Positions 17,242-25,678 of a stretch of DNA of 64,000 bases are shown here, piece by piece (positions within the stretch are counted from its first letter, which is position 1; every line of letters begins with the position of its first letter). A program made the position numbers and the translations under genes. The notes below the pieces were generated by a model that saw nothing but the letters and a program-made list of their open reading frames with translations, was not told the DNA's origin and ran no database searches. Source of the DNA: Paraglaciecola sp. GTDB lineage: Bacteria; Pseudomonadota; Gammaproteobacteria; Enterobacterales; Alteromonadaceae. Location: contig JAACSL010000004.1 of assembly GCA_009993955.1 (NCBI GenBank), positions 1 to 64,000 on the forward strand, in the 5' to 3' direction.

Positions 17242-18477
17242 ATGAAATCAATGGCACAAGCAGATATTGTTATTGTGGGGGCGGGAATAGTTGGTTTGGT
17301 TCAAGCCCTCGCATTACAGGGCTCTGGTCTCAACGTTGCCTTACTTGACGCTCAACATCCTCAGCCTTACCCCAAGGGTGAAGCGCAGCTACGTATCAGT
17401 GCCTTAAGTCTTGCCAGCCAACAGGTTCTATCAGCCATCGGTGCTTGGCAGCATATCGACACTGCGCGCTTTGTGCCCTATCAAGCCATGCACGTTTGGG
17501 ATCAAGATAGTTTTGCCCACATTGATTTTTCTGCTGCGCAAGTTGCACAAAACCAATTAGGTTTTATTGTTGAAAATCAATCTGTTATAGCTAGTCTTTG
17601 GCAGCAAGTTGGGCAAGTTGAGACTATTCAGGTCTTGACTGGAGTCGAAATTAAACAAATCCATACGAGTGCTCAGGGCTGTTACTTGACCTTAACTGAT
17701 GACAGAGTAATAAGCGCTCGATTGCTGATTGGAGCCGATGGTGCCAACTCCAGGGTGCGCCATAGTGCTCAACTGCCCCTCACTTATTGGGATTACGATC
17801 AAACAGCCATTGTGGCAACCGTGGCCACCGAGGAGCCGCACAATAATGTAGCTCGTCAAGTATTTACCCCGAGTGGTCCCTTAGCTTTGTTGCCCTTATG
17901 GGATAAAAATCAATGCTCAATTGTGTGGTCACAAGATAATCAGCAAGCCGCCACTTTGCTTGCATTGCCGCCTGATGAATTTAATAAAGCGCTGAGCGTC
18001 GCCTTTGACCAAAAATTGGGGCTGTGTCACTTAGTGGGAGAGAGACAATCTTATCCACTCAAAATGCGTTATGCTCGCCAGTGGTTAAAAGACGGGGTAT
18101 TCATCGTTGGGGATGCAGCGCATACCATACACCCTCTGGCTGGCCAAGGGGCAAATCTTGGTATCCTTGATGCGGCAGCGTTAGCAGAGCGTATTTGTTG
18201 GCTGGTGCAAGAAAATAAAGATTTTGCGCTTTTACGTCATCTGCGCCCGGTGGAAAGATGGCGTAAAAGTGAAGCACTTAAACTCATTGCGACGATGGAA
18301 GGCTTCAAACGTTTATTTGGGCAACAGAATCCGGCCAGCAAACTCATCCGTGACGCGGGATTAAGTGCCGTCAATGCCTGGCCAGCAGGAAAACATGCCT
18401 TGATCAAACAAGCGATGGGGCTGAGCGGCGAACTCCCCAAGATGGCAAGATTCCAGCATGTGCAGCCTCAACGTTAA
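17242..18477 (+). CDS. ubiH: UbiH/UbiF/VisC-family FAD-dependent ubiquinone hydroxylase
   Basis: This is a flavoprotein monooxygenase of about 411 residues in aerobic ubiquinone biosynthesis, at the membrane. FAD-binding motifs are present: the dinucleotide fold IVIVGAGIVGLVQALAL at the N-terminus, the DG motif GADGANSRVR in the middle, and GDAAHTIHPLAGQGANLG later. The start is ambiguous: ATG 17242 is only 3 bases after GAGG, and ATG 17251 (MAQADIV) is 12 bases after. By synteny with pepP it is ubiH. The second paralogue (ubiI/visC) that usually follows is absent here, so the exact ring position hydroxylated cannot be fixed from sequence. Confidence 0.9.
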   Translation: MKSMAQADIVIVGAGIVGLVQALALQGSGLNVALLDAQHPQPYPKGEAQLRISALSLASQQVLSAIGAWQHIDTARFVPYQAMHVWDQDSFAHIDFSAAQVAQNQLGFIVENQSVIASLWQQVGQVETIQVLTGVEIKQIHTSAQGCYLTLTDDRVISARLLIGADGANSRVRHSAQLPLTYWDYDQTAIVATVATEEPHNNVARQVFTPSGPLALLPLWDKNQCSIVWSQDNQQAATLLALPPDEFNKALSVAFDQKLGLCHLVGERQSYPLKMRYARQWLKDGVFIVGDAAHTIHPLAGQGANLGILDAAALAERICWLVQENKDFALLRHLRPVERWRKSEALKLIATMEGFKRLFGQQNPASKLIRDAGLSAVNAWPAGKHALIKQAMGLSGELPKMARFQHVQPQR

Positions 18478-18563
18478 GTAAGTAAAAAATAATCCACGTT
18501 AGGTGGGAAAAAATGCATACACTGTGTAGGCAAGATTAAAATTTCACCACGCGGGGCAGCATA

Positions 18564-18845
18564 ATGTCGAAGTTAATTTTAGGTTTATTGTTAGTGGGTG
18601 GTTTGTCAGCTTGTCAGACATTTTATAGCGCGCCTCAGCCAAATGCGACACCGCAACCAAATATGGAAGGTGAACCAGAGGTAATGAACGCAGAAAAAGC
18701 CAAAGACGCTGCCGAAGGTGCCTATGAGGCGATGCAAGCTAAATGTCAGGATGCCAAGATGGATCTGTTAGCTGCTGAAGGTAACAATGATATGGCGCAA
18801 GCCAACATCATTACTAAACGCATTATTAAATACTGCGACAAATAA
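18564..18845 (+). CDS. small lipoprotein, paralogue of the next gene
   Basis: This 93-residue protein has a signal peptide ending in the lipobox LSAC, so Cys16 is the predicted lipidated residue. A Pro/Asn-rich linker leads to a C-terminal helical module. That module, KCQDAKMDLLAAEGNND followed by a terminal KYC, is clearly related to the end of the following gene. The two conserved cysteines could form a disulfide in the periplasm. The family is not recognised. Confidence 0.8.
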   Translation: MSKLILGLLLVGGLSACQTFYSAPQPNATPQPNMEGEPEVMNAEKAKDAAEGAYEAMQAKCQDAKMDLLAAEGNNDMAQANIITKRIIKYCDK

Positions 18846-18879
18846 TCATCTCACCTCTATGTGGGGATAAGGATTGCAT

Positions 18880-19110
18880 TTGAAAGATTCCCGTCTTTGC
18901 TTGGGTATTTTGTTGATTTTTTTGCTTGGATGCGCCAACAATCAGCAGTCTAAGCCTGCTAGCCCTGAACCAACGGTGGTTCAAGCACCGGGTGAAAAGT
19001 GTGAAAACGCCAAGAAAACCCTAGAAAAAGCAGTGGCTGAAGGGGATCTTGACGATGTGCGTGCCCTGAAAATAGATATTGAGTTGTATTGTATTTGGCG
19101 CCGGCAATAA
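18880..19110 (+). CDS. small lipoprotein, paralogue of the preceding gene
   Basis: This protein of about 76 residues has a short signal peptide and lipobox LLGC. It shares with its neighbour a helical C-terminal module: KCENAKKTLEKAVAEGD, spacing, then LYC. TTG at 18880 is favoured because AAGGA ends six bases upstream; another TTG lies two codons earlier. There is no ATG. The pair probably arose by tandem duplication and may be co-transcribed (34 bases apart). Confidence 0.7.
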   Translation: MKDSRLCLGILLIFLLGCANNQQSKPASPEPTVVQAPGEKCENAKKTLEKAVAEGDLDDVRALKIDIELYCIWRRQ

Positions 19111-19176
19111 GATGTTGCATGACGAGCGACAAGCTATAAAAAACTATCACAACTAGCTTAAATATGAATTACGTGC

Positions 19177-19644
19177 ATGACACCAGCCATTGATCTTTTA
19201 AAAAAACAGCAGATTATCCATCTTGTGCATGAATACAGCCATGATCCACAACACGCTTCCTTTGGCTTAGAAGCCGCAGAAAAACTGGCGGTGCCGGCGC
19301 TACGTGTATTCAAAACCTTGGTGGTAAAACTTGATACAGGGCAGCTGGCGGTGGCCGTATTACCCGTAGAGCCGATGCTGAGTATGAAACTGATGGCGAA
19401 GGCCTGCGGCGCAAAAAAAGTAGACATGGCCGATAAAGTAGCGGTGCAACGTAGTTCAGGATATGTGCTGGGGGGAGTCAGCCCCTTGGCGCAAAAAAAA
19501 CGCCTTCCTACCATCGTAGATGACAGTGCAAAAAATTTTTCTACGATCTTTGTCAGTGCGGGGCGGCGTGGTTTGGAAATTGAATTGGCCCCGCAAGATC
19601 TCGTTGCACTTACCTCTGGTCAGTTTGCCTCTCTATGTCAGTAG
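19177..19644 (+). CDS. ybaK: YbaK/EbsC-type Cys-tRNA(Pro)/Cys-tRNA(Cys) deacylase
   Basis: The 155-residue editing enzyme hydrolyses mischarged Cys-tRNA(Pro). Family hallmarks are FKTLVVKLDTGQLAVAVLPVE near residues 46-66 with the catalytic Lys, AKACGAKKVDMADK, the substrate loop YVLGGVSPLAQKK, and AGRRGLEIELAPQDL at the end. It is soluble and cytoplasmic. It is a single gene between the small lipoproteins and an unknown gene. Confidence 0.93.
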   Translation: MTPAIDLLKKQQIIHLVHEYSHDPQHASFGLEAAEKLAVPALRVFKTLVVKLDTGQLAVAVLPVEPMLSMKLMAKACGAKKVDMADKVAVQRSSGYVLGGVSPLAQKKRLPTIVDDSAKNFSTIFVSAGRRGLEIELAPQDLVALTSGQFASLCQ

Positions 19645-19681
19645 GCGTATGTCAATGTTCATTAGATTAAGACGATAGCTT

Positions 19682-20140
19682 ATGTCATCGACAAAAATTC
19701 ATGGCGAATATCACATGACGCTTATTGGGCAAGTGATGTGTGTGCATGCAATTGGACCTTGGAACGAAGAGTGTGTGCAACAGTTTCAAATTGATTACAA
19801 ACAACATAGCTTACCTTGCTTGCATGCTCAGTGGGCAGACTTGGTGGTATTGTCGGGGGAGAGTTTACTGATACCCTCTGCCGAGCGTTTTTTAATAGAA
19901 GCTGCTGCCAACATGAAAAGCAAAGGTTTGCGCTGTGTAGCCATCATGTTCAATGATTCGATTGTAAAAATGAGTACTCAAGAGCAATTTACTAGAGTGT
20001 ATGCAAATTCTGGTTTAGACGTCGGCTTTTTTGAACACCTTGCTGATGCCACAGACTGGTTGACTAAACAGAATATGCACTGCGAACTTGCGAAAATAAG
20101 CACCTGGTTCGCGCAATTAGACCTCACAAAACATGCTTAA
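19682..20140 (+). CDS. hypothetical protein with a SpoIIAA/STAS-like pattern
   Basis: This is a 152-residue soluble protein. The alternation of short beta strands and helices (WADLVVLSGESLLIP, RCVAIMFNDSIVKM, FFEHLADATDWL) resembles the SpoIIAA-like domain found in many marine gammaproteobacterial hypotheticals, but no diagnostic motif is present, so the assignment is tentative. It overlaps the downstream permease gene by 8 bases, so the two are probably translated together. It might modulate that transporter; this is inference. Confidence 0.65.
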   Translation: MSSTKIHGEYHMTLIGQVMCVHAIGPWNEECVQQFQIDYKQHSLPCLHAQWADLVVLSGESLLIPSAERFLIEAAANMKSKGLRCVAIMFNDSIVKMSTQEQFTRVYANSGLDVGFFEHLADATDWLTKQNMHCELAKISTWFAQLDLTKHA

Positions 20141-20885
20141 TCTATTCTCATATACTTTGAGCTACATGGACGCAAGTCTGCTTTTAATGGTGGCATTTTT
20201 TATCGGCATGGCCAAAACAGGGGTACATGGCATTTCAATGTTTGCAGTGCCTCTGCTTGCTCTTATTTTTGGTGGCAAAATGTCAGCGGGTTTGATGTTA
20301 CCGATGTTGATCATGGCGGACGTGTTTGCCGTCAATTATTACCATCGTCACGCCAATTGGAATTATTTACTTAAACTCTTCCCTTCGGCAGCGGTGGGAG
20401 TTTGCATCGGCACTTGGCTGGGCAATGTGGTGGATGACGAGGTGTTTCGGATGATCATGAGCGTCATCATCTTTATCAGTTTGGGTATCATGTTGTGGAT
20501 GGAAAAAGCCAATAAAGATAAAGTCCCCGATTATCTATGGTTTGCCGTTTTAATGGGCACCCTTGGTGGCATAACCACCATGATAGGAAATTTGGCCGGT
20601 TCTGTGATGGCCCTGTATTTACTCAGCATGCGGCTACCTAAAAATCAATATATCGGCACGGCAGCTTGGTTTTTCTTAGCGATCAACGTATTTAAAGTGC
20701 CATTCCATATTTGGAGCTGGCACAGCATTACCCTCGACTCCTTTTTACTTAATCTGCTGTGTTTACCGGCTATTGCCCTTGGTGCATGGGCGGGAGTTGC
20801 CGTTGTCAAACGCATAGCAGAACAGTATTACCGCTGGTTAGTGATCGCGATGACAGCGATTGCAGCCATCGTTATAGCGGTATGA
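20133..20885 (+). CDS. TauE/SafE-family inner-membrane permease
   Basis: The 250-residue protein has about eight membrane segments. The family repeat is visible in each half: FIGMAKTGVHGISMFAVPL near the N-terminus and GTLGGITTMIGNLAGSVMALYLL in the middle. Members export or import sulfur-containing or organic anions such as sulfite, sulfoacetate or 2-oxoacids, and the substrate cannot be read from sequence. It overlaps the upstream unknown gene and is convergent with apbE, 32 bases away. Confidence 0.9.
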   Translation: MLNLFSYTLSYMDASLLLMVAFFIGMAKTGVHGISMFAVPLLALIFGGKMSAGLMLPMLIMADVFAVNYYHRHANWNYLLKLFPSAAVGVCIGTWLGNVVDDEVFRMIMSVIIFISLGIMLWMEKANKDKVPDYLWFAVLMGTLGGITTMIGNLAGSVMALYLLSMRLPKNQYIGTAAWFFLAINVFKVPFHIWSWHSITLDSFLLNLLCLPAIALGAWAGVAVVKRIAEQYYRWLVIAMTAIAAIVIAV

Positions 20886-20917
20886 ACATGTCTTTACACC
20901 GCTAACTACTTCTGATA

Positions 20918-21832
20918 CTAAGATGAAGTATTGGAAAAGACGGAGAAGTCCTGAGTAACGGCTACATATTGACAGCCAACTTGCTGCAACCACTGTAATC
21001 CATCATCTTCGTTTTTCAGCATAGCAGTTGTGGCAATGGTGCCTGCCATCACACACAACGGTGCCCAAACGCTTACTGCACTTAAACCACTGATTGGAAG
21101 CCCGGTCAATGGATTGATAATATGGCTGTATCGCTTGCCATTTACTGTAAAAGCGCGGGCATAGTCTCCGCTACTGGCCAATCCTCCCGTAATTAAAGGA
21201 ATATGGGCAATTGCTTGTGTAGGATCTTTTGGATTTGAAACAGCGACTCGCCACGGCCGGCCATCTAAGTGCGGCCCGACAATCGAAATGTCGCCTCCCA
21301 TGTCTATCAAACCAGCATGAAAACCGTTTGCTTTTACTAAGGTAACGATAGTATCCGCGCAGAATTCCTTTACAATTCCACCGAAATCCAATTCCATTCC
21401 GTCCAGAGGCAAACGAAAACCTTGGCGCCTGAGTTGGATTTTCGACCAACCAATGAGCGATAATTTCTCCTGAATTACAGCTGGGTCGGGGAGTTGAGCT
21501 AGGCGAAAATCCCAATATTTACCCAATACACCAGTAGTAATATCAAACAAACCCTCGCTAATTTCGAAGGCTGTTTGCGCGTAACATATAAGCTGCCACG
21601 TGGTATCATCTAAATCGAAAGCCAATTCCCTTCCAGCATTGGCGTTAATTTGTGAAATTAAACTATTAGGTAGATAGCGGGAGTAACAAGCTTCTAGTTG
21701 TTGGGCATGAGCGAGTACTTTTTGCATAATTTCGTGAAACTGCGCAGCTGAGTCACAGTAGAGACTCAATGAGCAGGGACTACCCATGGCATTAAAACGT
21801 TCGGTGAAGAGTTTTTTTTCAGAATCTGACAT
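20918..21832 (-). CDS. apbE: FAD:protein FMN transferase
   Basis: The enzyme (304 residues from ATG 21832; a TTG at 21841 would add three) attaches FMN to Ser/Thr of exported redox proteins. Conserved features are NAMGSPCSLSLY at the start, LDFGGIVKEFCAD, the metal-site region LIDMGGDISIVG, and the C-terminal HIINPLTGLP followed by VMAGTIATTAML. No lipobox or classical signal peptide is seen, so whether it acts in the cytoplasm or at the membrane is unclear. It is the last gene of the seven-gene run starting at 30760 and overlaps the DUF3570 gene by 14 bases, which suggests its flavin target is encoded in the same operon. Confidence 0.93.
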   Translation of the reverse strand: MSDSEKKLFTERFNAMGSPCSLSLYCDSAAQFHEIMQKVLAHAQQLEACYSRYLPNSLISQINANAGRELAFDLDDTTWQLICYAQTAFEISEGLFDITTGVLGKYWDFRLAQLPDPAVIQEKLSLIGWSKIQLRRQGFRLPLDGMELDFGGIVKEFCADTIVTLVKANGFHAGLIDMGGDISIVGPHLDGRPWRVAVSNPKDPTQAIAHIPLITGGLASSGDYARAFTVNGKRYSHIINPLTGLPISGLSAVSVWAPLCVMAGTIATTAMLKNEDDGLQWLQQVGCQYVAVTQDFSVFSNTSS

Positions 21833-22994
21833 CAAAACCAAGACTAATCAACTTGAAATCCAAGAGTGCCGGATTTTCGAATTCTGCATTGGCCAATCCT
21901 TTGCCACCACCACTGCTGTATTGATCAGCACTCAGGGTAATTGACCACGAATCAAACGTTTTGACTAATTTTATTCCAGTCGTGATCGCACCATATTCCG
22001 CCAATCGATAGTCTGTGGAATAAAAAGAATCGCTACGTGATTGTTGGTAAAAAACATCATAAAAATAACTTTGACTTTGGTTGTAAAAACGTACGGAAGG
22101 GATAAGTTGTAGATCAAAAGGCAAATTTTGATACCAACTTACATTGAAGGTATGTGACTGTATGTCCCAACTGTCCGTGTAATAGCGGTAGTCAACGTGC
22201 AATGCAGCATTAAGTGTATCGACAAAATAACGAATGCGAGATGACAGGGTTTTTGCTCTCCGAGTTGTTGGGCGGTTATCACCAATTAACTCAAAGTTGA
22301 CCAGCACCATTTTATAAGGATCTGATAAATAGCCGCTTTTATCGCTTAAGCTGGCTCCTAATTGTAATAAGGTATGTTTATTCAACAACTGACTGTAGGA
22401 AATCACCAAAGAAGATGAATGCTTAGACTGCTCCGTGGTCGGTCGCGTTAAGAAGATATCTGCATCCACAGGATTAATTTTATCGTTGGAAAAATCAGCA
22501 GCGACGGTCCAAGTAGCCTGTTTATCAGGCGTTTCATGAACAAACTCTAAACCATAACTTGCTGATTTATAGTCATCCTCACTTGATCTCGCCGCTATCA
22601 CGGCCAGACTGTTTGCTCCGTCAACATAACGAAACTTTACTGAGCTATCTTTTCGTTCGTCATAAATTGATGCGCCACTCATGATCTGCAATGGCAAACC
22701 GTCAGCATCTTGCAGCGTGTACCAAGGAGAAGCCCCAGACATTCGCTCTTGTTGGTAATTTATGCTCAGGTCGAAGCTATCCGAAAGCGGCGTAACAATA
22801 GAAAATTGATTAACCTTGATGTCATATCTGTCGGTTGATCCGCCTAATGATTGAGGCAATGAGTCTTCGGTATAGCTGTGATAGCGTAAGCCAAAGCGAA
22901 AATCTTCGGCAACGTCCAAAGCATTGGCTTGTACACTGATTAAGTTAGTGGCTGCAGCGCCAAGTAGAGCTAAAACATTGTTGTTTTTTATCAT
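21819..22994 (-). CDS. DUF3570 outer-membrane barrel-like protein
   Basis: This is a 391-residue exported protein with a signal peptide ending near residue 24 (NALDVAED). The rest is amphipathic beta strands rich in Tyr and Ser (FGLRYHSYTED, DLSINYQQERMSGASPWY) and ends FDVRF, a C-terminal aromatic typical of outer-membrane barrels. The Met-Ser-Gly-Ala-Ser-Pro-Trp segment is a DUF3570 hallmark. The function is unknown; the family is often found with DUF4266, TlpA-like and ApbE proteins, as here. Confidence 0.88.
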   Translation of the reverse strand: MIKNNNVLALLGAAATNLISVQANALDVAEDFRFGLRYHSYTEDSLPQSLGGSTDRYDIKVNQFSIVTPLSDSFDLSINYQQERMSGASPWYTLQDADGLPLQIMSGASIYDERKDSSVKFRYVDGANSLAVIAARSSEDDYKSASYGLEFVHETPDKQATWTVAADFSNDKINPVDADIFLTRPTTEQSKHSSSLVISYSQLLNKHTLLQLGASLSDKSGYLSDPYKMVLVNFELIGDNRPTTRRAKTLSSRIRYFVDTLNAALHVDYRYYTDSWDIQSHTFNVSWYQNLPFDLQLIPSVRFYNQSQSYFYDVFYQQSRSDSFYSTDYRLAEYGAITTGIKLVKTFDSWSITLSADQYSSGGGKGLANAEFENPALLDFKLISLGFDVRF

Positions 22995-23049
22995 TGAAAA
23001 AGAGTCCGGATGCTAATTTTTAGGCGTTGAAAAATGCCGTAGCTTGATA

Positions 23050-23259
23050 CTAATTACAGCCACAGCCACCACCTGCGGCACTTGTACCACCACTCGATGC
23101 TTCTTTACTAAAATACACATGGTTTTTAAAAGCCGCGTCCAATGGATCCGGCTCTAACTTCATTTCAGTCTTGGAAAAGCGTTCTCTTTCCCACGGTTCG
23201 ACTTGAGTTACACAGCCACTCAAACCCAAAACAACTAGCACCAGAGCTAATTTTTTCAT
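23050..23259 (-). CDS. DUF4266 small lipoprotein with C-terminal GCGCN tail
   Basis: This 69-residue lipoprotein has a signal peptide with lipobox LSGC (Cys16). After it come VEPWERERFSKTEM and HVYFSKEASSGGTSAAGG, and the chain ends in the invariant-looking GGGCGCN. The pattern is DUF4266. The two terminal cysteines, a thioredoxin gene two bases downstream of its partner and ApbE in the same run point to a redox-active or modified tail. A motif loosely like ApbE targets (SSGGTS) is present, but the usual Asp-x-x-Ser/Thr-Gly-Ala-Thr form is not. The function is unknown. Confidence 0.88.
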   Translation of the reverse strand: MKKLALVLVVLGLSGCVTQVEPWERERFSKTEMKLEPDPLDAAFKNHVYFSKEASSGGTSAAGGGCGCN

Positions 23260-23261
23260 CT

Positions 23262-23768
23262 TTAATTCGCCACTAAAAAGTTAACTTGCTCGTTTAGTTT
23301 TGTAGCAGTTTTGCTATTAAAACCGACATGGGTTGCCACATTACTTTGATTCTTATCGTAGAGAAAACCGATGGGTAATCCGCTAACTGCAAAGAGTTTG
23401 GCGATTTCACTATCTCCTTTAACTATGTCAAAGCCCACTGGATACTTCTTTAAAAACGCCTGAGCCTTGGTGATATCTTCGTCCATATTGATGGCGATAA
23501 TCTGCAGCTTATCTTTACCTATTTTGCTTTGTAATTCATGCATAAAAGGAAAAGATTTTTTACATGGCACACACCACGAAGCCCAAAAATCAATGTAGAT
23601 GACTTTATCGGTTATCTGGCTCAATTCAATGTGTTGATCGTTCACCAATGATTGTAGTTTAAGCGAAGGTAGGGCCTGACCTTGTTCTACGGCTACTATT
23701 TGTGGCACACAAATACACCAAAGTACTAATAAAAATAGAATTATTTTAGGCATAGTAACGTTGTTCAC
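23262..23768 (-). CDS. TlpA-like periplasmic thioredoxin
   Basis: The 168-residue protein starts with a hydrophobic export signal (IILFLLVLWCICVPQIVA) followed by a thioredoxin fold. The active site is WASWCVPCKKSF near residues 68-79, and the cis-Pro loop is VSGLPIGFLYD. TlpA/ResA-type proteins reduce disulfides or haem-binding cysteines outside the cytoplasm. Partners in this operon could be the haem-motif cysteines of the 1693-residue protein or the CGC tail of DUF4266. The GTG start at 23768 overlaps the preceding stop by 4 bases; ATG 23753 is an alternative. Confidence 0.9.
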   Translation of the reverse strand: MNNVTMPKIILFLLVLWCICVPQIVAVEQGQALPSLKLQSLVNDQHIELSQITDKVIYIDFWASWCVPCKKSFPFMHELQSKIGKDKLQIIAINMDEDITKAQAFLKKYPVGFDIVKGDSEIAKLFAVSGLPIGFLYDKNQSNVATHVGFNSKTATKLNEQVNFLVAN

Positions 23769-24331
23769 TTGCTGTATGATTTAGGATTATGTTGGGTTTG
23801 GTCATCTTTATGATTCGCTATTTTCTGGGACAAAGGCCTGAGATGCATGGTAGGAATTTGCTGAGTCGCTTGTTGTCGCCATTGCCACGGGGCGATCATG
23901 AGTCCATGACCTAACTGCCACAAGCCGATTTGAGCACTCATTGCACTTCGCTGTGCTTCATCAAAGCGCAAATTCAGTATCGGGTCGGGTATTGAAGGTA
24001 GCATCCACGCCATACCCTCACTGACAAGTTGTTCATTAACAAACCGTCCATTTAAATACACTTCCAACTTATTATCAGCAGTGATACTAAAAGTGACATT
24101 TGGGTTGTGACAAATATCAGTGAGTTTGCGCATGGCTTCTCGGCCAAAAGGTTGTTCACGCTCAGGGGCGTCGATGTAAGCTAAATCAAAGGCTTTTTCT
24201 GGATGACTTTTTAATATTACGCTGTCACCATCCACTATTTTTACCACATCGCCGGCACCAAGATTTGCTGGGCTACAGGCAGCAAGGCCAACAGCAAAAA
24301 AGCAACCTGTACTGATTGTTATGAGTTTCAT
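23765..24331 (-). CDS. staphylococcal-nuclease-fold lipoprotein, catalytic residues altered
   Basis: This 188-residue lipoprotein (lipobox LAAC, Cys19) has an SNase-like OB domain: VVKIVDGDSVIL, AYIDAPEREQPFGREAM, then VNEQLVSEGMAWM. The positions of Asp21, Asp40 and Glu43 of the classic nuclease are kept. The catalytic Arg35 is replaced by Asp (FDLAYID instead of the usual I/F-R-L), and the Tyr-Gly-Arg segment carrying Arg87 is missing (TADNKLEVYL). It therefore looks unable to cut nucleic acid and may be a binding or structural domain. It starts directly after the DUF1501 stop and overlaps the thioredoxin gene. Confidence 0.85.
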   Translation of the reverse strand: MKLITISTGCFFAVGLAACSPANLGAGDVVKIVDGDSVILKSHPEKAFDLAYIDAPEREQPFGREAMRKLTDICHNPNVTFSITADNKLEVYLNGRFVNEQLVSEGMAWMLPSIPDPILNLRFDEAQRSAMSAQIGLWQLGHGLMIAPWQWRQQATQQIPTMHLRPLSQKIANHKDDQTQHNPKSYSK

Positions 24332-25669
24332 CTATATGCGAATACTATTCCGTGGGTCAGCGTTTTGTGGTGTGCTGACACTGGGATTAAAAAACGCAAA
24401 GTTCTCGGAGTTGTTAAATGGGAAAGGGTTTAACAAAGGGCTATTACTGATGCCCATATATTCTCTTAGAGCTTGCATCACATGTTTGGGGTAGATAATA
24501 CTACCGCCGTTTTGCTGGGGCTGTAAGGTAAGCGGATTAATGGGTACCACATTTTGTCCTTCATCGGTTAAACCCACTACGCGATTTCCCCATGGGGCAT
24601 CGAGTTCCATAATAATCGCACTTCCCACTGGCCAGTGGTCTTTACCGTTACTATCGTTATAATAGGGCGTGCGACTAAAATCAGAGGTAACCACCAACAC
24701 TATTCGCTCAGCCAAGCCCATTTGTCCCGCAAACTCCCAGAAAAAGTCTATAGAGTCCGTCGTGTGCGCCATTAACTCAGACTGCAATACGTCATGATTT
24801 GAATGAGTATCAAAACCACCGATTTGTAGGTCGGCAGCTACTGACACTCCCGCTTTCATACTTATTAATGCCAGCTGCATCTGGCGTTTTAATGAGCTCC
24901 AAAATTCTGTACCCCTCTCATCTTCATATAGGCTGCCAACTTGGTTCAGCTCATCGGCAAAACGCGTCAATATGCTGGCATTGTCTAGAGAAGATTTATA
25001 ATTATTTATCGCTAAGCGTTCTCTGATAGTGAGTGTGCCATTCGACAATTTCTCTAGCATTTGTTTATTGCGTAATTGTTTAACCAAATCATTGTCAACA
25101 TCTGGGATCCATTTTTCATCCGGATTCCAATTCGATTCAGTGGGCCTAACAATATTCTTGATCGCATAAGAATCACTCAAGCGAGTGTAGCGTGTAAGGC
25201 CAGCAGTTTCTGAATAACCACCATTATTTATATAGTTGATCGGTAAATTGGGAGCGTTAACTGCCGCATAGAGGGCAGTTAGTGTTGGGTAACCCGCAGA
25301 AATTCGCCCACTCCAGTTATGAGTTACCCCAGCAGAGTGGGAATTGGTTTGACTATCGATGCCATTGATTATCAACATATCCTGATAATATTTTTCAAAA
25401 AAAGCGGCATTATTAGCGAACTGAGCGTAGTGGATTTTCCCTGCTGTTTGGGTTTCACCTTGTTGCGCCCACGAATTAACAATCGCCTCCCCCGGTACAT
25501 TCATCTTAGGATCACAAATTGAACTGACGTCCCATGCGCCTTCGACTTGCAGATTAACTAAAAACTTACCTGTAAATTCTTCATCAACTGCATGCAATTT
25601 GAAAGAAAGAGGTAAAGAGGCCGCAATCGAACCTACACCGGTCATTTTCATAAAATCACGTCTATTCAT
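24332..25669 (-). CDS. Tat-exported DUF1501 protein
   Basis: This is a 445-residue protein with a twin-arginine signal (NRRDFMKMTGVGSIAASLPL). The DUF1501 family resembles sulfatase/alkaline-phosphatase-type folds; here VTSDFSRTPYYN, DHWPVGSAIIM and the early LQVEGAWDVSSICDP are visible. Members are nearly always paired with a large DUF1800 or cytochrome-c-domain protein encoded upstream, as here, nine bases away. Export through Tat suggests folding with a cofactor in the cytoplasm. The reaction is not known. Confidence 0.88.
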   Translation of the reverse strand: MNRRDFMKMTGVGSIAASLPLSFKLHAVDEEFTGKFLVNLQVEGAWDVSSICDPKMNVPGEAIVNSWAQQGETQTAGKIHYAQFANNAAFFEKYYQDMLIINGIDSQTNSHSAGVTHNWSGRISAGYPTLTALYAAVNAPNLPINYINNGGYSETAGLTRYTRLSDSYAIKNIVRPTESNWNPDEKWIPDVDNDLVKQLRNKQMLEKLSNGTLTIRERLAINNYKSSLDNASILTRFADELNQVGSLYEDERGTEFWSSLKRQMQLALISMKAGVSVAADLQIGGFDTHSNHDVLQSELMAHTTDSIDFFWEFAGQMGLAERIVLVVTSDFSRTPYYNDSNGKDHWPVGSAIIMELDAPWGNRVVGLTDEGQNVVPINPLTLQPQQNGGSIIYPKHVMQALREYMGISNSPLLNPFPFNNSENFAFFNPSVSTPQNADPRNSIRI

Positions 25670-25678
25670 TGCCTGCTC

